From an uncultured Saccharospirillaceae bacterium (GTDB lineage: Bacteria > Pseudomonadota > Gammaproteobacteria > Pseudomonadales > Oceanobacteraceae): DNA of 64,000 nt. The stretch spans positions 186,001-250,000 of the forward strand of contig CANNFT010000001.1 in NCBI GenBank assembly GCA_947503895.1, written 5' to 3'. A program made the translations under genes and the position numbers. The notes below the pieces were generated by a model that did not search any database, was not told the DNA's origin, and saw nothing but the letters and a program-made list of their open reading frames with translations. Below, one piece after another: positions 48,537 to 57,403 of this stretch. Position 1 is the first letter of the stretch; each line of letters begins with the position of its first letter.

Positions 48537-48621
48537 CGTTTTTTTTATGCGCAGTAGACCCAACACAGGTCGACTGTTTGTATATTGTTCTACTTTTAAT
48601 GAACTAAATAGGAGTGTTTGA

Positions 48622-49110
48622 ATGTCAGAATTTATTACCCCAGATCTTTGCGATGCTTACCCTGAGGTCGAAGTATTGGAGCCTATGTTCAACAACTATG
48701 GTGGCAAAGAGTCTTTTGGTGGTGAAGTTGTGACCATTAAATGCCATGAAGACAATTCTTTGGTGAAAGAAAATGTTGATAAACCAGGGCATGGAAAAGT
48801 CATGGTTGTGGATGGCGGTGGATCCTTGCGGAATGCCTTGTTGGGCGACATGTTAGCCGAGAAAGCGGCTAAAAATGGGTGGGAAGGTCTCGTTATAAAC
48901 GGCTGTATTCGAGACGTTGATGTCATCATGGAAACGCCACTAGGCGTTCAAGCGCTCGCAACGAACCCAAGAAAAACAGAAAAAAAAGGCATAGGCGAAA
49001 TGAATGTCCCAGTCAAATTTGCTGGTGTGCACATTGCGCCAGGAATGTTTATCTATGCGGATAATAATGGAATCATCGTATCCGAAAAAGCGCTCACTAT
49101 GCCCGAATAA
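48622..49110 (+). CDS. rraA: Ribonuclease E activity regulator RraA
   Basis: 162 residues. Family signatures: [57 protein letters not shown] and [17 protein letters not shown]. RraA trimers bind RNase E and slow mRNA decay; related proteins are aldolases, but the pattern and size match RraA. ATG 48622 follows AGGAG. Ends at a terminator shared with rapA. Confidence 0.96.
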   Translation: MSEFITPDLCDAYPEVEVLEPMFNNYGGKESFGGEVVTIKCHEDNSLVKENVDKPGHGKVMVVDGGGSLRNALLGDMLAEKAAKNGWEGLVINGCIRDVDVIMETPLGVQALATNPRKTEKKGIGEMNVPVKFAGVHIAPGMFIYADNNGIIVSEKALTMPE

Positions 49111-49132
49111 TCAGTGAATGCAGTATGTTCTC

Positions 49133-49174
49133 CAACAAAAAAAGGCCAGCAATTATCGCTGGCCTTTTTTGTTG
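49133..49174. terminator. Bidirectional terminator between rraA and rapA
   Basis: CAACAAAAAAAGGCCAGC (49133-49150), loop AATTATC, GCTGGCCTTTTTTGTTG (49158-49174). Arms match except for one unpaired A. Confidence 0.93.
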
Positions 49175-49192
49175 ATAGCAGTAACAGAGATG

Positions 49193-51889
49193 CTATTGAA
49201 GGTAGTTAACCCAAATACTGATACCCGCTAGTTGGGGTTTGATACCTGCTAAGAATGTAGCGGACTCTTCAGCTTTCGCATTGAGTGCATTGAGTTCGGG
49301 TGCAAAACTACCCGGATGTATTTCCAAAGATTCATATCGTGCAACCTCTGTTCTGGTGTCATCCAGCATGGACTCAACTGACGCTTCAATCGCTTTTGAG
49401 TTGTGATGCATAGCCAGTTTTTCAGCGAGTAAAACGGCATTCTTGATTTGCGGCCATTTCATCTGGATGACCTCTCGAGCCATTTCTTTACTCAATCTTT
49501 GCTCTGAATCACGCAAGACATCTGGTGTTAGCGTGCTGGCTAGACTTTTTAAATCTTCACTGATCACATATTGATTGAGTGCAGGTTTAAAATAACGCGT
49601 CAACTCCAGTCGGCCAGGGCCTTGAGCCTTCGTGACAAAAAATGCTTCGACAAAGACTTTGCCATTCGCATGTTCAGGATGACTAAACAACGAACAGGAT
49701 GTAAATGCACTGCCAGCAGCTTCTAGGTCGTCCATGAGGCCTTTAACCCATGGATGATCCCAAGAGATAAATTCTAAATCCTCTCTTAGCGCAGCTTGTT
49801 GGCGGTCATATGTGAGTGTCGCTTTCTCATCACGCATAGAATTGACAAATGAGAACGGCGTATTCTCGCTAGGCGAAATAATCGTATTTCCGTTTTCAGT
49901 GTATTCCGTATCAACATGCCCAACATCAAATGCCGACTCCATCACCACTGCCAATTGGTGCTGTTGTTGATCGAGAGATTCAATAGCCGATAGTAAAGGA
50001 GATATACGCTCCTGAGAGAACGAGTGCTGTTCCAGTAATTTATCACGACCTTGTTCAATTTCAATAAGCAGCTGATTGCTGGCTTCTTGGCATTGCAAAA
50101 TAACGGATTCTGCATTTGTGCCTTCCGCTACCATCTCAATAATGTCGTCAAGATAGGCTTCGAAGATGGGCGCGGCAGCCGGATTAGGCTGTGCGAACAT
50201 ATCAAAACCATGATGGAACAGAGCTGTTAGTCTCGCTTGCGGGCTGCCAGAACGAACCGGTATGTGAATATAAATATTGTCGCCTTGCCCGATGCGATCC
50301 AGTCGACCAATTCGCTGATCAACAAGATCTGGGTGATCTGGCATATCAAACAATACTAAATGCTGAGCATGCTGAAAATTGCGGCCTTCCCCCCCAATTT
50401 CTGAACATGCCAGTAGTTGAATACCGTCTTCTTCTACAAATTGAGCGGCAATTTGGTCCCTCTCAATCAGAGAGTAGCCTTCGTGGAAGGCACCGGCTTC
50501 AACGTCTGCATGAGAATTGACGGCATCTACAACCTTTTGGGCTGTTTCTGCTGAATGGCATATGAGCAGTACTTTTTTGTCATCCAGTTCAGGTAGCCAT
50601 TCGAGCAGCCATTCCAAGTTGGACAATTCTTTTTGATGGTAAAACTCGGTATGACGAACAGGGAACCCTTGAATGGTTCGACGAGTATTTCGATAGACCA
50701 TTCTGCCGGTGCCGTATCGATCAACCATCCATTCAATAAATTTCTGTTCCAATTCCGGATCGCCAACAGCTTCAGCAGCCCGATCAATCAATTTAGCGTC
50801 GTTTAATTGTTCAATATCGGGCAATGCATCAGCGAGGCTGCCCAATTCAACAATATCTACGATATTACTGATTCGACCATATTGCTGTTCTTCGTCTAAG
50901 AATTGCTCGAGATCAGGGAAGCGATTCGGATCGAGGAGATGTAAGCGTGCGAAGTGGCTCTCTACGCCCAATTGCTCAGGCGTGGCCGTTAACAGCAGAA
51001 CACCACTACTGGCTTGCGACAGTGTTAGGGCAGATTGATAGGCTTTACTTTGCCATTGCAAGCGATGGGATTCGTCAATGACGAGCATATCCCAGCCGGC
51101 TTCGATGGCCTGTGGTAAATATTCGCTATGTTGTAGCCAGTCAAAATTACATAGTGCGAGCTGGACTTGAGCAAATGGGTTAATTCCCTGTTGCTCGGCA
51201 CAAAATTCATCGTCGACCAGTGTACAGTCAAGATTGAACTTACGCTTCATCTCGACAAGCCATTGATTGATCAAAGAGGCGGGGACACATATTAATATGC
51301 GTTCGGCGCGTCCACCCACCAAAAGCTGGTGAATGACAAGGCCAGCTTCAATCGTTTTACCCAATCCGACTTCATCTGCCAGCAACGCTCGTGGTAGAGG
51401 CATATTCAATACTTGCTGAGCAACATCGTATTGATGTGGTATCAAATTTATTTTAGGGCCCACAAAACCGTGGGCCAAGTTGCCCTGATGTTTTACGTGG
51501 CCAGCTAGCACGTCGTGATACAGATCACGAAGTCTTAAGCTTCCAAGCTGTCCAGCTTCTAAACGATCAAGCGGTGAGATTTTGCCTTGATTCGCCGCCA
51601 CTTCGCTTTCTGAAACCCAGCGATCATCGCTTACCTTGTATTCAAAGCGCTGCCCCTTTTCTTGGCGGTCGAGAATTCGATAGGAGATTCCATCTTTAAA
51701 TAGCACCAAGTCTCCGGGCTGAAAGTATCCCCGAATGAGCGGTGTGTTATCAGCCGAATAAAGTCTAGTATCTTCAATTAGTGGAAAATAAACTTGGACA
51801 CGTCTGTGTGCAGAATCTTTTATCACTCCCAAGCCTAATTCTGGCTCGGCTAAACTGATCCAGCGTTGACCAATTTGAAACGCTTGCAT
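49193..51889 (-). CDS. rapA: RNA polymerase-associated SWI/SNF ATPase RapA (HepA)
   Basis: 898 residues, somewhat shorter than E. coli RapA (968). N-terminal Tudor-like part starts FQIGQRWISLAEPELGLG. Helicase lobe 1: Walker A DEVGLGKT (172-179) and motif II DESH (272-275; DEAH in E. coli). Lobe 2: GGEGRNFQHAQHLVLFDMPDHPDLVDQRIGRLDRIGQ (in part). A RapA-specific C-terminal domain follows. It recycles RNA polymerase from stalled post-termination complexes. Monocistronic, convergent with rraA. Confidence 0.95.
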   Translation of the reverse strand: MQAFQIGQRWISLAEPELGLGVIKDSAHRRVQVYFPLIEDTRLYSADNTPLIRGYFQPGDLVLFKDGISYRILDRQEKGQRFEYKVSDDRWVSESEVAANQGKISPLDRLEAGQLGSLRLRDLYHDVLAGHVKHQGNLAHGFVGPKINLIPHQYDVAQQVLNMPLPRALLADEVGLGKTIEAGLVIHQLLVGGRAERILICVPASLINQWLVEMKRKFNLDCTLVDDEFCAEQQGINPFAQVQLALCNFDWLQHSEYLPQAIEAGWDMLVIDESHRLQWQSKAYQSALTLSQASSGVLLLTATPEQLGVESHFARLHLLDPNRFPDLEQFLDEEQQYGRISNIVDIVELGSLADALPDIEQLNDAKLIDRAAEAVGDPELEQKFIEWMVDRYGTGRMVYRNTRRTIQGFPVRHTEFYHQKELSNLEWLLEWLPELDDKKVLLICHSAETAQKVVDAVNSHADVEAGAFHEGYSLIERDQIAAQFVEEDGIQLLACSEIGGEGRNFQHAQHLVLFDMPDHPDLVDQRIGRLDRIGQGDNIYIHIPVRSGSPQARLTALFHHGFDMFAQPNPAAAPIFEAYLDDIIEMVAEGTNAESVILQCQEASNQLLIEIEQGRDKLLEQHSFSQERISPLLSAIESLDQQQHQLAVVMESAFDVGHVDTEYTENGNTIISPSENTPFSFVNSMRDEKATLTYDRQQAALREDLEFISWDHPWVKGLMDDLEAAGSAFTSCSLFSHPEHANGKVFVEAFFVTKAQGPGRLELTRYFKPALNQYVISEDLKSLASTLTPDVLRDSEQRLSKEMAREVIQMKWPQIKNAVLLAEKLAMHHNSKAIEASVESMLDDTRTEVARYESLEIHPGSFAPELNALNAKAEESATFLAGIKPQLAGISIWVNYLQ

Positions 51890-51939
51890 TCATACCCCCT
51901 AGCTAAGGCGGGGGATTTTAACACCCATCGTGCTTACCC

Positions 51940-52776
51940 TCAGTACTTAATTTCGGCTAAATTCTTTTTTATGTTGTTATCGAAGCGTCGAAACATGCCT
52001 TCGGTGATCTTTAAGTAGTCAAAACACGCTTCTTTGATAATTTCCCATTCGAAGTCCTGTGGGCATTTTGCCAAATATCCAGGGAGCCTGCCGATATGCT
52101 CGGATATTTTGAGTACGACGAGTAGGTCACTCACGTCATTCTTTTTACCCAGTTGGTGAATAATTTGATCGGGTGAGTGATGAAGGCGAATGGCTTGTGC
52201 GATTGGTAAGCTAAGCCCCCATAATTGTGCGAGCTCTCCACTCAATTGAGCATGGCTCATCCCAAGCGCCATTATTTCGGTTTGGGAAATATGATTATCT
52301 TCTTCAAAATAACTCTGTTTGACCAATGACCAGTAATCAGGCGTATGAGAGGCCAAAATAGCCATGCCGACATTTTGAAAAGCTGCCATCGCGTAGGCTT
52401 CGTCAGTGGAGCCAAGATCCTGCTCTTTGCTCACGAGCACCGCAATCACTGCGATTTTTGAACTCGTTTTCCATAGTTCCAACTGCTGACGATCCTTGTC
52501 TGAAAACACGGTAGTTCGCAGTAGTCTTCCTGTAGTGAGGTTGAATATGCGTGTCATGCCAAGCATACGAACCGCTTCTTCGACACTTTTTATTTCTCGA
52601 ACGAGCGCAAAAAAGGGCGCATTAATGGTATCGAGCACTTCTTTTGCCAGCTCTTTATGATGGGATATAACGCCGCCAATGGCGTTGATATCATTCTTCG
52701 CGGCCTTAATTTCCTCTAGAACCGGCGGGGGATTGGGCAGGGCGATGTTAATGTGTTGAGCAGCCGGTTCCGCCAT
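51940..52776 (-). CDS. HDOD domain signalling protein
   Basis: 278 residues, a single HDOD domain (about 15-215) with PNPPPVLEEI, EVLDTINAPFFALVREIKSVEEAVRMLGMTRIFNL (in part) and the WGLSLPIAQAIRLHHSP helix. HDOD proteins lack a complete HD metal site and act as signalling adaptors in motility or second-messenger pathways. No partner domain is fused and no obvious partner gene adjoins. Divergent from the radical SAM gene across 126 bases. Confidence 0.88.
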   Translation of the reverse strand: MAEPAAQHINIALPNPPPVLEEIKAAKNDINAIGGVISHHKELAKEVLDTINAPFFALVREIKSVEEAVRMLGMTRIFNLTTGRLLRTTVFSDKDRQQLELWKTSSKIAVIAVLVSKEQDLGSTDEAYAMAAFQNVGMAILASHTPDYWSLVKQSYFEEDNHISQTEIMALGMSHAQLSGELAQLWGLSLPIAQAIRLHHSPDQIIHQLGKKNDVSDLLVVLKISEHIGRLPGYLAKCPQDFEWEIIKEACFDYLKITEGMFRRFDNNIKKNLAEIKY

Positions 52777-52902
52777 TTAAAACTCCTATGAATGACAAAT
52801 ACACTCAAAAACTGAGTCAATCTCTATAGCAAAGTATAGGACGTTTGCCGAAAATCGCCGGAACGTGAGAAAATGAAAGCTAATTACTGATTTGAAGACA
52901 TT

Positions 52903-53787
52903 ATGCTGAATTACATCGAACCGGTTTTTCGTCCTCCAAGTGAGGGACGCTCACTCATTCTGCAAGTCACCAATGGGTGTTCTTGGAATAACTGCACTTT
53001 TTGTGAAATGTATACCCAGGAGCAGAAGAAATTCCGAGCCCGTAAGGAAGAGGAGATCAGCGCAGATATTGAGCAAGCATCTAAATCTGTCATTCCATTT
53101 GAAAAAGTGTTTCTAGCGGATGGGGATGCCATGGTTCTGCCCATGCGCAGACTGGTTGATATTTTGACTCAAATTAAAGACAAGATGCCATGGGTGAAGC
53201 GAGTTTCATCTTATTGCTTGCCAAGAAACTTGCGTAAGAAATCCGTGGAAGATTTAGCTTTATTAAATTCGCTGGGGCTAGATATTTTATATGTGGGCTG
53301 TGAGTCAGGTGATGACGAGGTGTTGTCCCTCGTCAATAAAGGCGAAACCTATGCCTCGCAAAAGGATGCTTTGATGAAGTTGAAAGCCGCAGGGCTAAGA
53401 ACTTCCGTCATGATTCTTAACGGCTTGGGTGGAACAAAATTATCCGAGCAACATGCCAAGCAGTCAGCGAAACTGATGAACGAGTGTCAACCCGACTATC
53501 TTTCAACACTTGTGGTGAGCTTTCCATTAGGTGAAGATCGATTTAGAAATGGCTTTAATAATGACTGGCAACCCCTTGATCAAGCGGGACTTTTTTTAGA
53601 GTTAAGGTACTTCATTAGCCAACTAGAATTGACCAATACGGTTTACAGAAGTGATCATGCGTCTAACTACCTGCCACTCAAAGGTGATCTGGGTATCGAT
53701 AAAGATAAGATGATTGCTCAGCTGGATATGGCTTTGTATCAGCCAGATAAAGTCCGTTTAAGGGAAGAGTGGCAGCGAGGTCTGTAA
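52903..53787 (+). CDS. Radical SAM protein with C-x4-C-x2-C cluster motif
   Basis: 294 residues. Cysteines 26, 31 and 34 in TNGCSWNNCTFCEMY give a C-x4-C-x2-C spacing, one residue longer than the usual radical SAM C-x3-C-x2-C. The rest fits the barrel: VFLADGDAMVLPM, GLDILYVGCESGDDEVL and a C-terminal segment without extra cysteine clusters. The family is widespread but its reaction is unknown to me. The DUF1285 gene starts on its stop codon (TAATG), so the two are coupled. Confidence 0.88.
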   Translation: MLNYIEPVFRPPSEGRSLILQVTNGCSWNNCTFCEMYTQEQKKFRARKEEEISADIEQASKSVIPFEKVFLADGDAMVLPMRRLVDILTQIKDKMPWVKRVSSYCLPRNLRKKSVEDLALLNSLGLDILYVGCESGDDEVLSLVNKGETYASQKDALMKLKAAGLRTSVMILNGLGGTKLSEQHAKQSAKLMNECQPDYLSTLVVSFPLGEDRFRNGFNNDWQPLDQAGLFLELRYFISQLELTNTVYRSDHASNYLPLKGDLGIDKDKMIAQLDMALYQPDKVRLREEWQRGL

Positions 53788-54326
53788 TGAAAAAAAATGA
53801 CATTTTGTCCTTGGCAGCGCAGCTGGGTAAATTTGAGGGAATGTCTACTCAACTCCCGCCTGTCCAGGACTGGAATCCGGAGTTGTCTGGCGTTATGGAT
53901 ATGACCATTCGCTCAAACGGCACATGGTGGCATGAGGGAACCGAGATTCACCGCGAAAAGTTAGTGCGCTTGTTCAGTACCATTTTGAAGCGGGAAGGGG
54001 ATCGCTATTTTCTAGTCACGCCCATAGAGAAGTGGGAGATTGAAGTTGAAGACGTACCATTTCTAGCAATATTGAGTGAAGTTGCCGACTCCGAAAATGG
54101 TACTCGTGTTATCAGTATTATTACCAGTGTGGGCGATGAGGTCGCATTGAATGAACAGCATCCGTTGATATTAGATGGCGGCGATGCGCCATTGGTTGAA
54201 ATCCGAAATGGTTTACATGCACGACTTAACCGCAACCTCTATTACGAGTTTGCGAGCCTAGCCGAAGAGCGAGATGGTCAATACATTCTGGAAAGTGGCG
54301 GTATTAAGCACGTGCTGTCAGCGTAA
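53787..54326 (+). CDS. DUF1285 protein
   Basis: 179 residues from ATG 53787, overlapping the radical SAM stop with GAGG upstream. DUF1285 marks: LPPVQDWNPELSGVMDMTIRSNGTWWHEGTEI (in part), then REKLVRLFSTILKREGDRYFLVTPIEKWEIEVEDVPF (in part). The fold is an SH3-like or lipocalin-like small barrel in solved homologues; no enzyme activity is established. Pairing with the radical SAM gene suggests a joint role, not proven. Confidence 0.9.
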   Translation: MKKNDILSLAAQLGKFEGMSTQLPPVQDWNPELSGVMDMTIRSNGTWWHEGTEIHREKLVRLFSTILKREGDRYFLVTPIEKWEIEVEDVPFLAILSEVADSENGTRVISIITSVGDEVALNEQHPLILDGGDAPLVEIRNGLHARLNRNLYYEFASLAEERDGQYILESGGIKHVLSA

Positions 54327-54388
54327 ATGTGAGTCGCCGCTGTAAGTTCATTCAGGTAGAGCGGGCGCACTCAGTGTTGATCAAATTA

Positions 54389-54404
54389 TGTTCCACGGGG
54401 AACA
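54389..54404. other. parS-like 16-mer (one mismatch)
   Basis: TGTTCCACGGGGAACA differs from the chromosomal parS consensus TGTTCCACGTGGAACA (ParB/Spo0J site, conserved from Bacillus to Pseudomonas) only at the tenth base. It lies in a non-coding gap after DUF1285. No parAB genes are in the window and genuine parS sites cluster near oriC, so it could be a low-affinity secondary site or chance. Confidence 0.4.
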
Positions 54405-54490
54405 AATATTGAACAGTTTGGATGATTTGGATTTATATAACCAAATGCGACGCAATCAGCCTGTGAATATATTAGCTTAATCGTATCCGA

Positions 54491-54525
54491 CAATAAAAAA
54501 GAGCCTGAAAGGCTCTTTTTTATTG
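54491..54525. terminator. Bidirectional terminator, DUF1285 / ETF-QO
   Basis: CAATAAAAAAGAGCCT (54491-54506), loop GAA, AGGCTCTTTTTTATTG (54510-54525). The arms are perfect; it serves both convergent units. Confidence 0.93.
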
Positions 54526-54586
54526 TGCTCCATAATCTTAATGTCGTTATCCCAATTACTTTAAAGGGCAACGGCAAATACTCAGA

Positions 54587-56227
54587 TTACATATTTGGAT
54601 AGTTAGGACCACCAGCCCCTTCTGGTGTCACCCAAGTGATATTTTGGGCAGGGTCTTTAATGTCACAAGTCTTACAGTGAACGCAGTTTTGTGAATTGAT
54701 CTGGAAGCGTTTGCCTGCTTCATCTTCAACGATTTCGTAAACGCCAGCAGGGCAGTAGCGCTGCGCGGGCTCATCGAACATCGGAAGATTCTTCTCAAGT
54801 GGGATCGATGCATCTTTTAGCTTCAAGTGGCAAGGCTGGTCTTCAGCGTGGTTAACGTTACCGATAAACACGGAATCCAGTTTCGCAAAGCTCAATTTGC
54901 CGTCCGGTTTAGGATAATTGATCTTCTTGCTTTCAGATGCAGGCTTTAATGTCGCATGATCGGGTGTTGTGTCGTGCAGCGTGCCAGGAATTGGGAACAG
55001 ATTGTGATGCACAAAGTTGTATGCGCCACCTAAGTACATCCCAAATTTATGCATAGCCGGCCCGAAGTTACGGCTGCTGTGCAGTTCTTCATAAGCCCAT
55101 GAGTTTTCAAATGCGGCTGTAAACTCAGTGATTTCATCATTAGTTCGCCCCGCATCCACGGCTTTCATGATTTCTTCTGCGGCAACCATCCCGCTCTTCA
55201 TAGCCGTGTGGGTGCCTTTGATCTTCGAGTAATTCAGCGTTCCTGCGTCACAACCTACAATCAGACCACCTGGGAACGTCATTTTAGGCAGAGAATTTAA
55301 GCCGCCTTTTGCGATCGCACGTGCTCCGTATGAGACACGCTTTCCACCTTCAAGATGCTGAGCCAATACAGGGTGGTGTTTCATTCTTTGGAATTCATCG
55401 AATGGGCTAACGTGAGGGTTTGAGTAAGCCAAGTCAGTAATCAGCCCCACTACCACTTGGTTATTTTCAGTGTGGTAAAGGAAGAATCCACCCGTTGAGT
55501 TGGACTCGCTCAAAGGCCAGCCTGCACCATGGACGACGAGTCCCTCTTGGTGTTTAGCGGGGTCGATGTCCCATAATTCTTTGATGCCAATGCCGTAGTG
55601 CTGAGGATCTTTGCCTTCATCTAGCTTGAATTCAGAAATCAACTGCTTGCCGAGGTGACCACGACAACCTTCTGCAAATACAGTGTATTTACCGCGTAAT
55701 TCCATGCCCGGCATATAGTTTTCGGTTTGTTCGCCGGACTCACTCACGCCCATGTCGCCGGTGATAATGCCTTTTACAACGCCATCTTCGACGATGTATT
55801 CCGCAGCTGAGAAGCCAGGGTAAATTTCAACACCAATGGCTTCTGCCTGCTCACCCAACCAGCGGCACACATTTCCTAGGCTGACAATGTAGTTACCGTC
55901 ATTGTGCATAGGCTTAGGAATCGTCCAGTTCGGAGACTTGACGCTTTTTTCTGCACTTCGTAAAAAATAGACTTCGTCCGTTTTAACTGGTGTATTTAAA
56001 GGGGCGCCTAGTTCTTTCCAGTTTGGGAAGAGCTCACTAAGAGCGCGATCTTCAATAACGGCACCTGACAGAATATGAGCACCCACTTCAGAGCCTTTCT
56101 CAACTAAGCAGACACTCAGTTCTTGGCCTTTTTCTTCTGCGAGCTGCTTCAAGCGGATCGCTGTTGATAAGCCTGATGGACCGCCGCCAACTATGACGAC
56201 ATCATATTCCATTGCTTCGCGTTCCAT
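54587..56227 (-). CDS. Electron transfer flavoprotein-ubiquinone oxidoreductase
   Basis: 546 residues, normal for ETF-QO. N-terminal FAD site DVVIVGGGPSGLSTAIRL, quinone-binding and membrane-associating middle, and the C-terminal [4Fe-4S] site with Cys in AQRYCPAGVYEI and NCVHCKTCDIKDPAQNITWVTPEGAGGPNY (in part). It passes electrons from ETF, reduced by acyl-CoA dehydrogenases, to ubiquinone. ATG 56227 follows GAGGAG; a second Met lies five codons in. Divergent from etfBA; a near-consensus promoter lies at 56330-56358. Confidence 0.96.
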   Translation of the reverse strand: MEREAMEYDVVIVGGGPSGLSTAIRLKQLAEEKGQELSVCLVEKGSEVGAHILSGAVIEDRALSELFPNWKELGAPLNTPVKTDEVYFLRSAEKSVKSPNWTIPKPMHNDGNYIVSLGNVCRWLGEQAEAIGVEIYPGFSAAEYIVEDGVVKGIITGDMGVSESGEQTENYMPGMELRGKYTVFAEGCRGHLGKQLISEFKLDEGKDPQHYGIGIKELWDIDPAKHQEGLVVHGAGWPLSESNSTGGFFLYHTENNQVVVGLITDLAYSNPHVSPFDEFQRMKHHPVLAQHLEGGKRVSYGARAIAKGGLNSLPKMTFPGGLIVGCDAGTLNYSKIKGTHTAMKSGMVAAEEIMKAVDAGRTNDEITEFTAAFENSWAYEELHSSRNFGPAMHKFGMYLGGAYNFVHHNLFPIPGTLHDTTPDHATLKPASESKKINYPKPDGKLSFAKLDSVFIGNVNHAEDQPCHLKLKDASIPLEKNLPMFDEPAQRYCPAGVYEIVEDEAGKRFQINSQNCVHCKTCDIKDPAQNITWVTPEGAGGPNYPNM

Positions 56228-56329
56228 TGAACTCTCCTCATCTCAAACTATGTTCAGCTTCACCCTATTTTAATCATGGGTGTGTAAGCTGTGTATCAAA
56301 TTAAGCCACATCGGACCAAAAGTGCGCGT

Positions 56330-56358
56330 AGTATACTGGCTACACTTAGTTAGTCCAA
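56330..56358 (-). promoter_or_regulatory. Sigma-70 promoter for ETF-QO gene
   Basis: Minus strand TTGGAC (56358-56353), 17-base spacer, TATACT (56335-56330), ideal spacing and 9 of 12 consensus bases. It would give a leader of about 95 bases. Confidence 0.65.
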
Positions 56359-56437
56359 TTCGTATTGTAGGGGACTTTTCTAGCTATAAAGCCTATCTGG
56401 AGCTTAAATCCAAAATTAGCGCGCCTATTAGACTAGC

Positions 56438-56457
56438 ATTCAAACGCGCGTTTGAAT
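56438..56457. promoter_or_regulatory. PsrA-type operator in the etf control region
   Basis: A perfect 20-base palindrome with core CAAAC-GCGC-GTTTG, flanked by ATT and AAT. It fits the PsrA consensus (G/C)AAAC-N2/4-GTTT(G/C) from Pseudomonas. PsrA is a TetR-family repressor released by long-chain fatty acids and controls beta-oxidation genes. The location between ETF-QO and etfBA makes functional sense. Confidence 0.7.
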
Positions 56458-56503
56458 AGAATCGAGAGTACAGTTGTTTAACGAAGTAGATTGATTGGAA
56501 AAT

Positions 56504-56517
56504 CGCCAAGTTTGGCG
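56504..56517. repeat. Palindrome CGCCAA-GT-TTGGCG
   Basis: Six-base perfect arms and a two-base spacer, 137 bases before etfB. A second regulator site is possible. I do not recognise the factor. Confidence 0.45.
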
Positions 56518-56521
56518 CAAA

Positions 56522-56551
56522 TGGTTACATTTATTGACCTTGGTTACATTT
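56522..56551 (+). repeat. Direct repeat TGGTTACATTT, 19-base period
   Basis: Two exact copies at 56522-56532 and 56541-56551, start to start 19 bases (about two helical turns), so a protein could bind both on one DNA face. GGCGCAA (56514-56520) and TTGCGCC (56564-56570) frame the pair. Confidence 0.45.
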
Positions 56552-56653
56552 GAGTTCAACATGTTGCGCCGTTAAACCCAGACTTAAGCCGATTTTTTCT
56601 TTCTTCTGTAACGAGTCTGCTTACTATCATCCACTCAAGTTGACGGGGAATCT

Positions 56654-57403
56654 ATGAAGGTTCTTGTTGCTGTAAAGCGTGTCATTGACTACAACGTAAA
56701 AGTGCGCGTTAAAGCCGATAACTCTGATGTTGATCTGACCAACGTCAAGATGGCTATGAATCCATTCTGTGAAATTGCGGTTGAAGAAGCTGTACGCCTT
56801 AAAGAAAAAGGTGTTGCTAGCGAGATTGTCGTCGTTTCCATAGGTCCTAAAGTTGCCCAAGAGCAAATTCGTACAGCTCTAGCGCTAGGCGCCGATCGCG
56901 GTATCTTAGTTGAAACTGACGAAAAGTTAGAATCTCTAACGGTTGCTAAAACTCTTAAAGCGATTGTTGAAAAAGAAGAGCCTCAGTTGGTAATTCTTGG
57001 TAAACAATCAATTGATAATGACAACAACCAAACTGGCCAAATGCTGGGCGCTTTGACGGGTATGCCACAAGGCACATTCGCATCAGAAGTGACTGTAGAT
57101 GGCGATAAGGTTAACGTTACTCGTGAGATCGACGGTGGTTTACGTACAGTCGGCCTTAAGCTGCCTGCAATTGCCACAACGGATCTTCGTTTGAACGAGC
57201 CGCGTTATGCTTCTCTTCCAAACATCATGAAAGCTAAGCGTAAGCCGCTAGATGTGGTTTCTCCTGCTGACCTTGGTGTTGAGATTAAATCTTCTCAAAC
57301 ATTGGTCAAAGTTGAGCCGCCTGCTGAGCGTTCTGCAGGCATCAAAGTGGGCAGCGTAGATGAGCTGATCGAGAAACTGAAAAACGAAGCGAAGGTACTG
57401 TAA
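56654..57403 (+). CDS. etfB: Electron transfer flavoprotein beta subunit
   Basis: 249 residues. Starts [20 protein letters not shown], with [21 protein letters not shown] and the signature [27 protein letters not shown] (in part), which holds the AMP and contact sites. It forms the ETF heterodimer with EtfA, taking electrons from acyl-CoA dehydrogenases. The ATG follows GGGGAATCT. The etfA start overlaps its stop (TAATG). Confidence 0.97.
   Translation: MKVLVAVKRVIDYNVKVRVKADNSDVDLTNVKMAMNPFCEIAVEEAVRLKEKGVASEIVVVSIGPKVAQEQIRTALALGADRGILVETDEKLESLTVAKTLKAIVEKEEPQLVILGKQSIDNDNNQTGQMLGALTGMPQGTFASEVTVDGDKVNVTREIDGGLRTVGLKLPAIATTDLRLNEPRYASLPNIMKAKRKPLDVVSPADLGVEIKSSQTLVKVEPPAERSAGIKVGSVDELIEKLKNEAKVL

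Larger units (their letters stand above)
56228..56653. other. Divergent ETF-QO/etfBA control region
   Basis: 426 bases without a gene. From left to right: a minus-strand sigma-70 promoter (56330-56358), a perfect PsrA-type palindrome (56438-56457), a second palindrome (56504-56517), and an 11-base direct repeat (56522-56532, 56541-56551). The density of dyads marks it as a control region for fatty-acid-derived electron transfer. Confidence 0.8.

Noticed and set aside
54386..54577. 63-codon minus-strand frame next to the parS-like site
   Set aside because: It crosses the bidirectional terminator 54491-54525 and has no coding signature.
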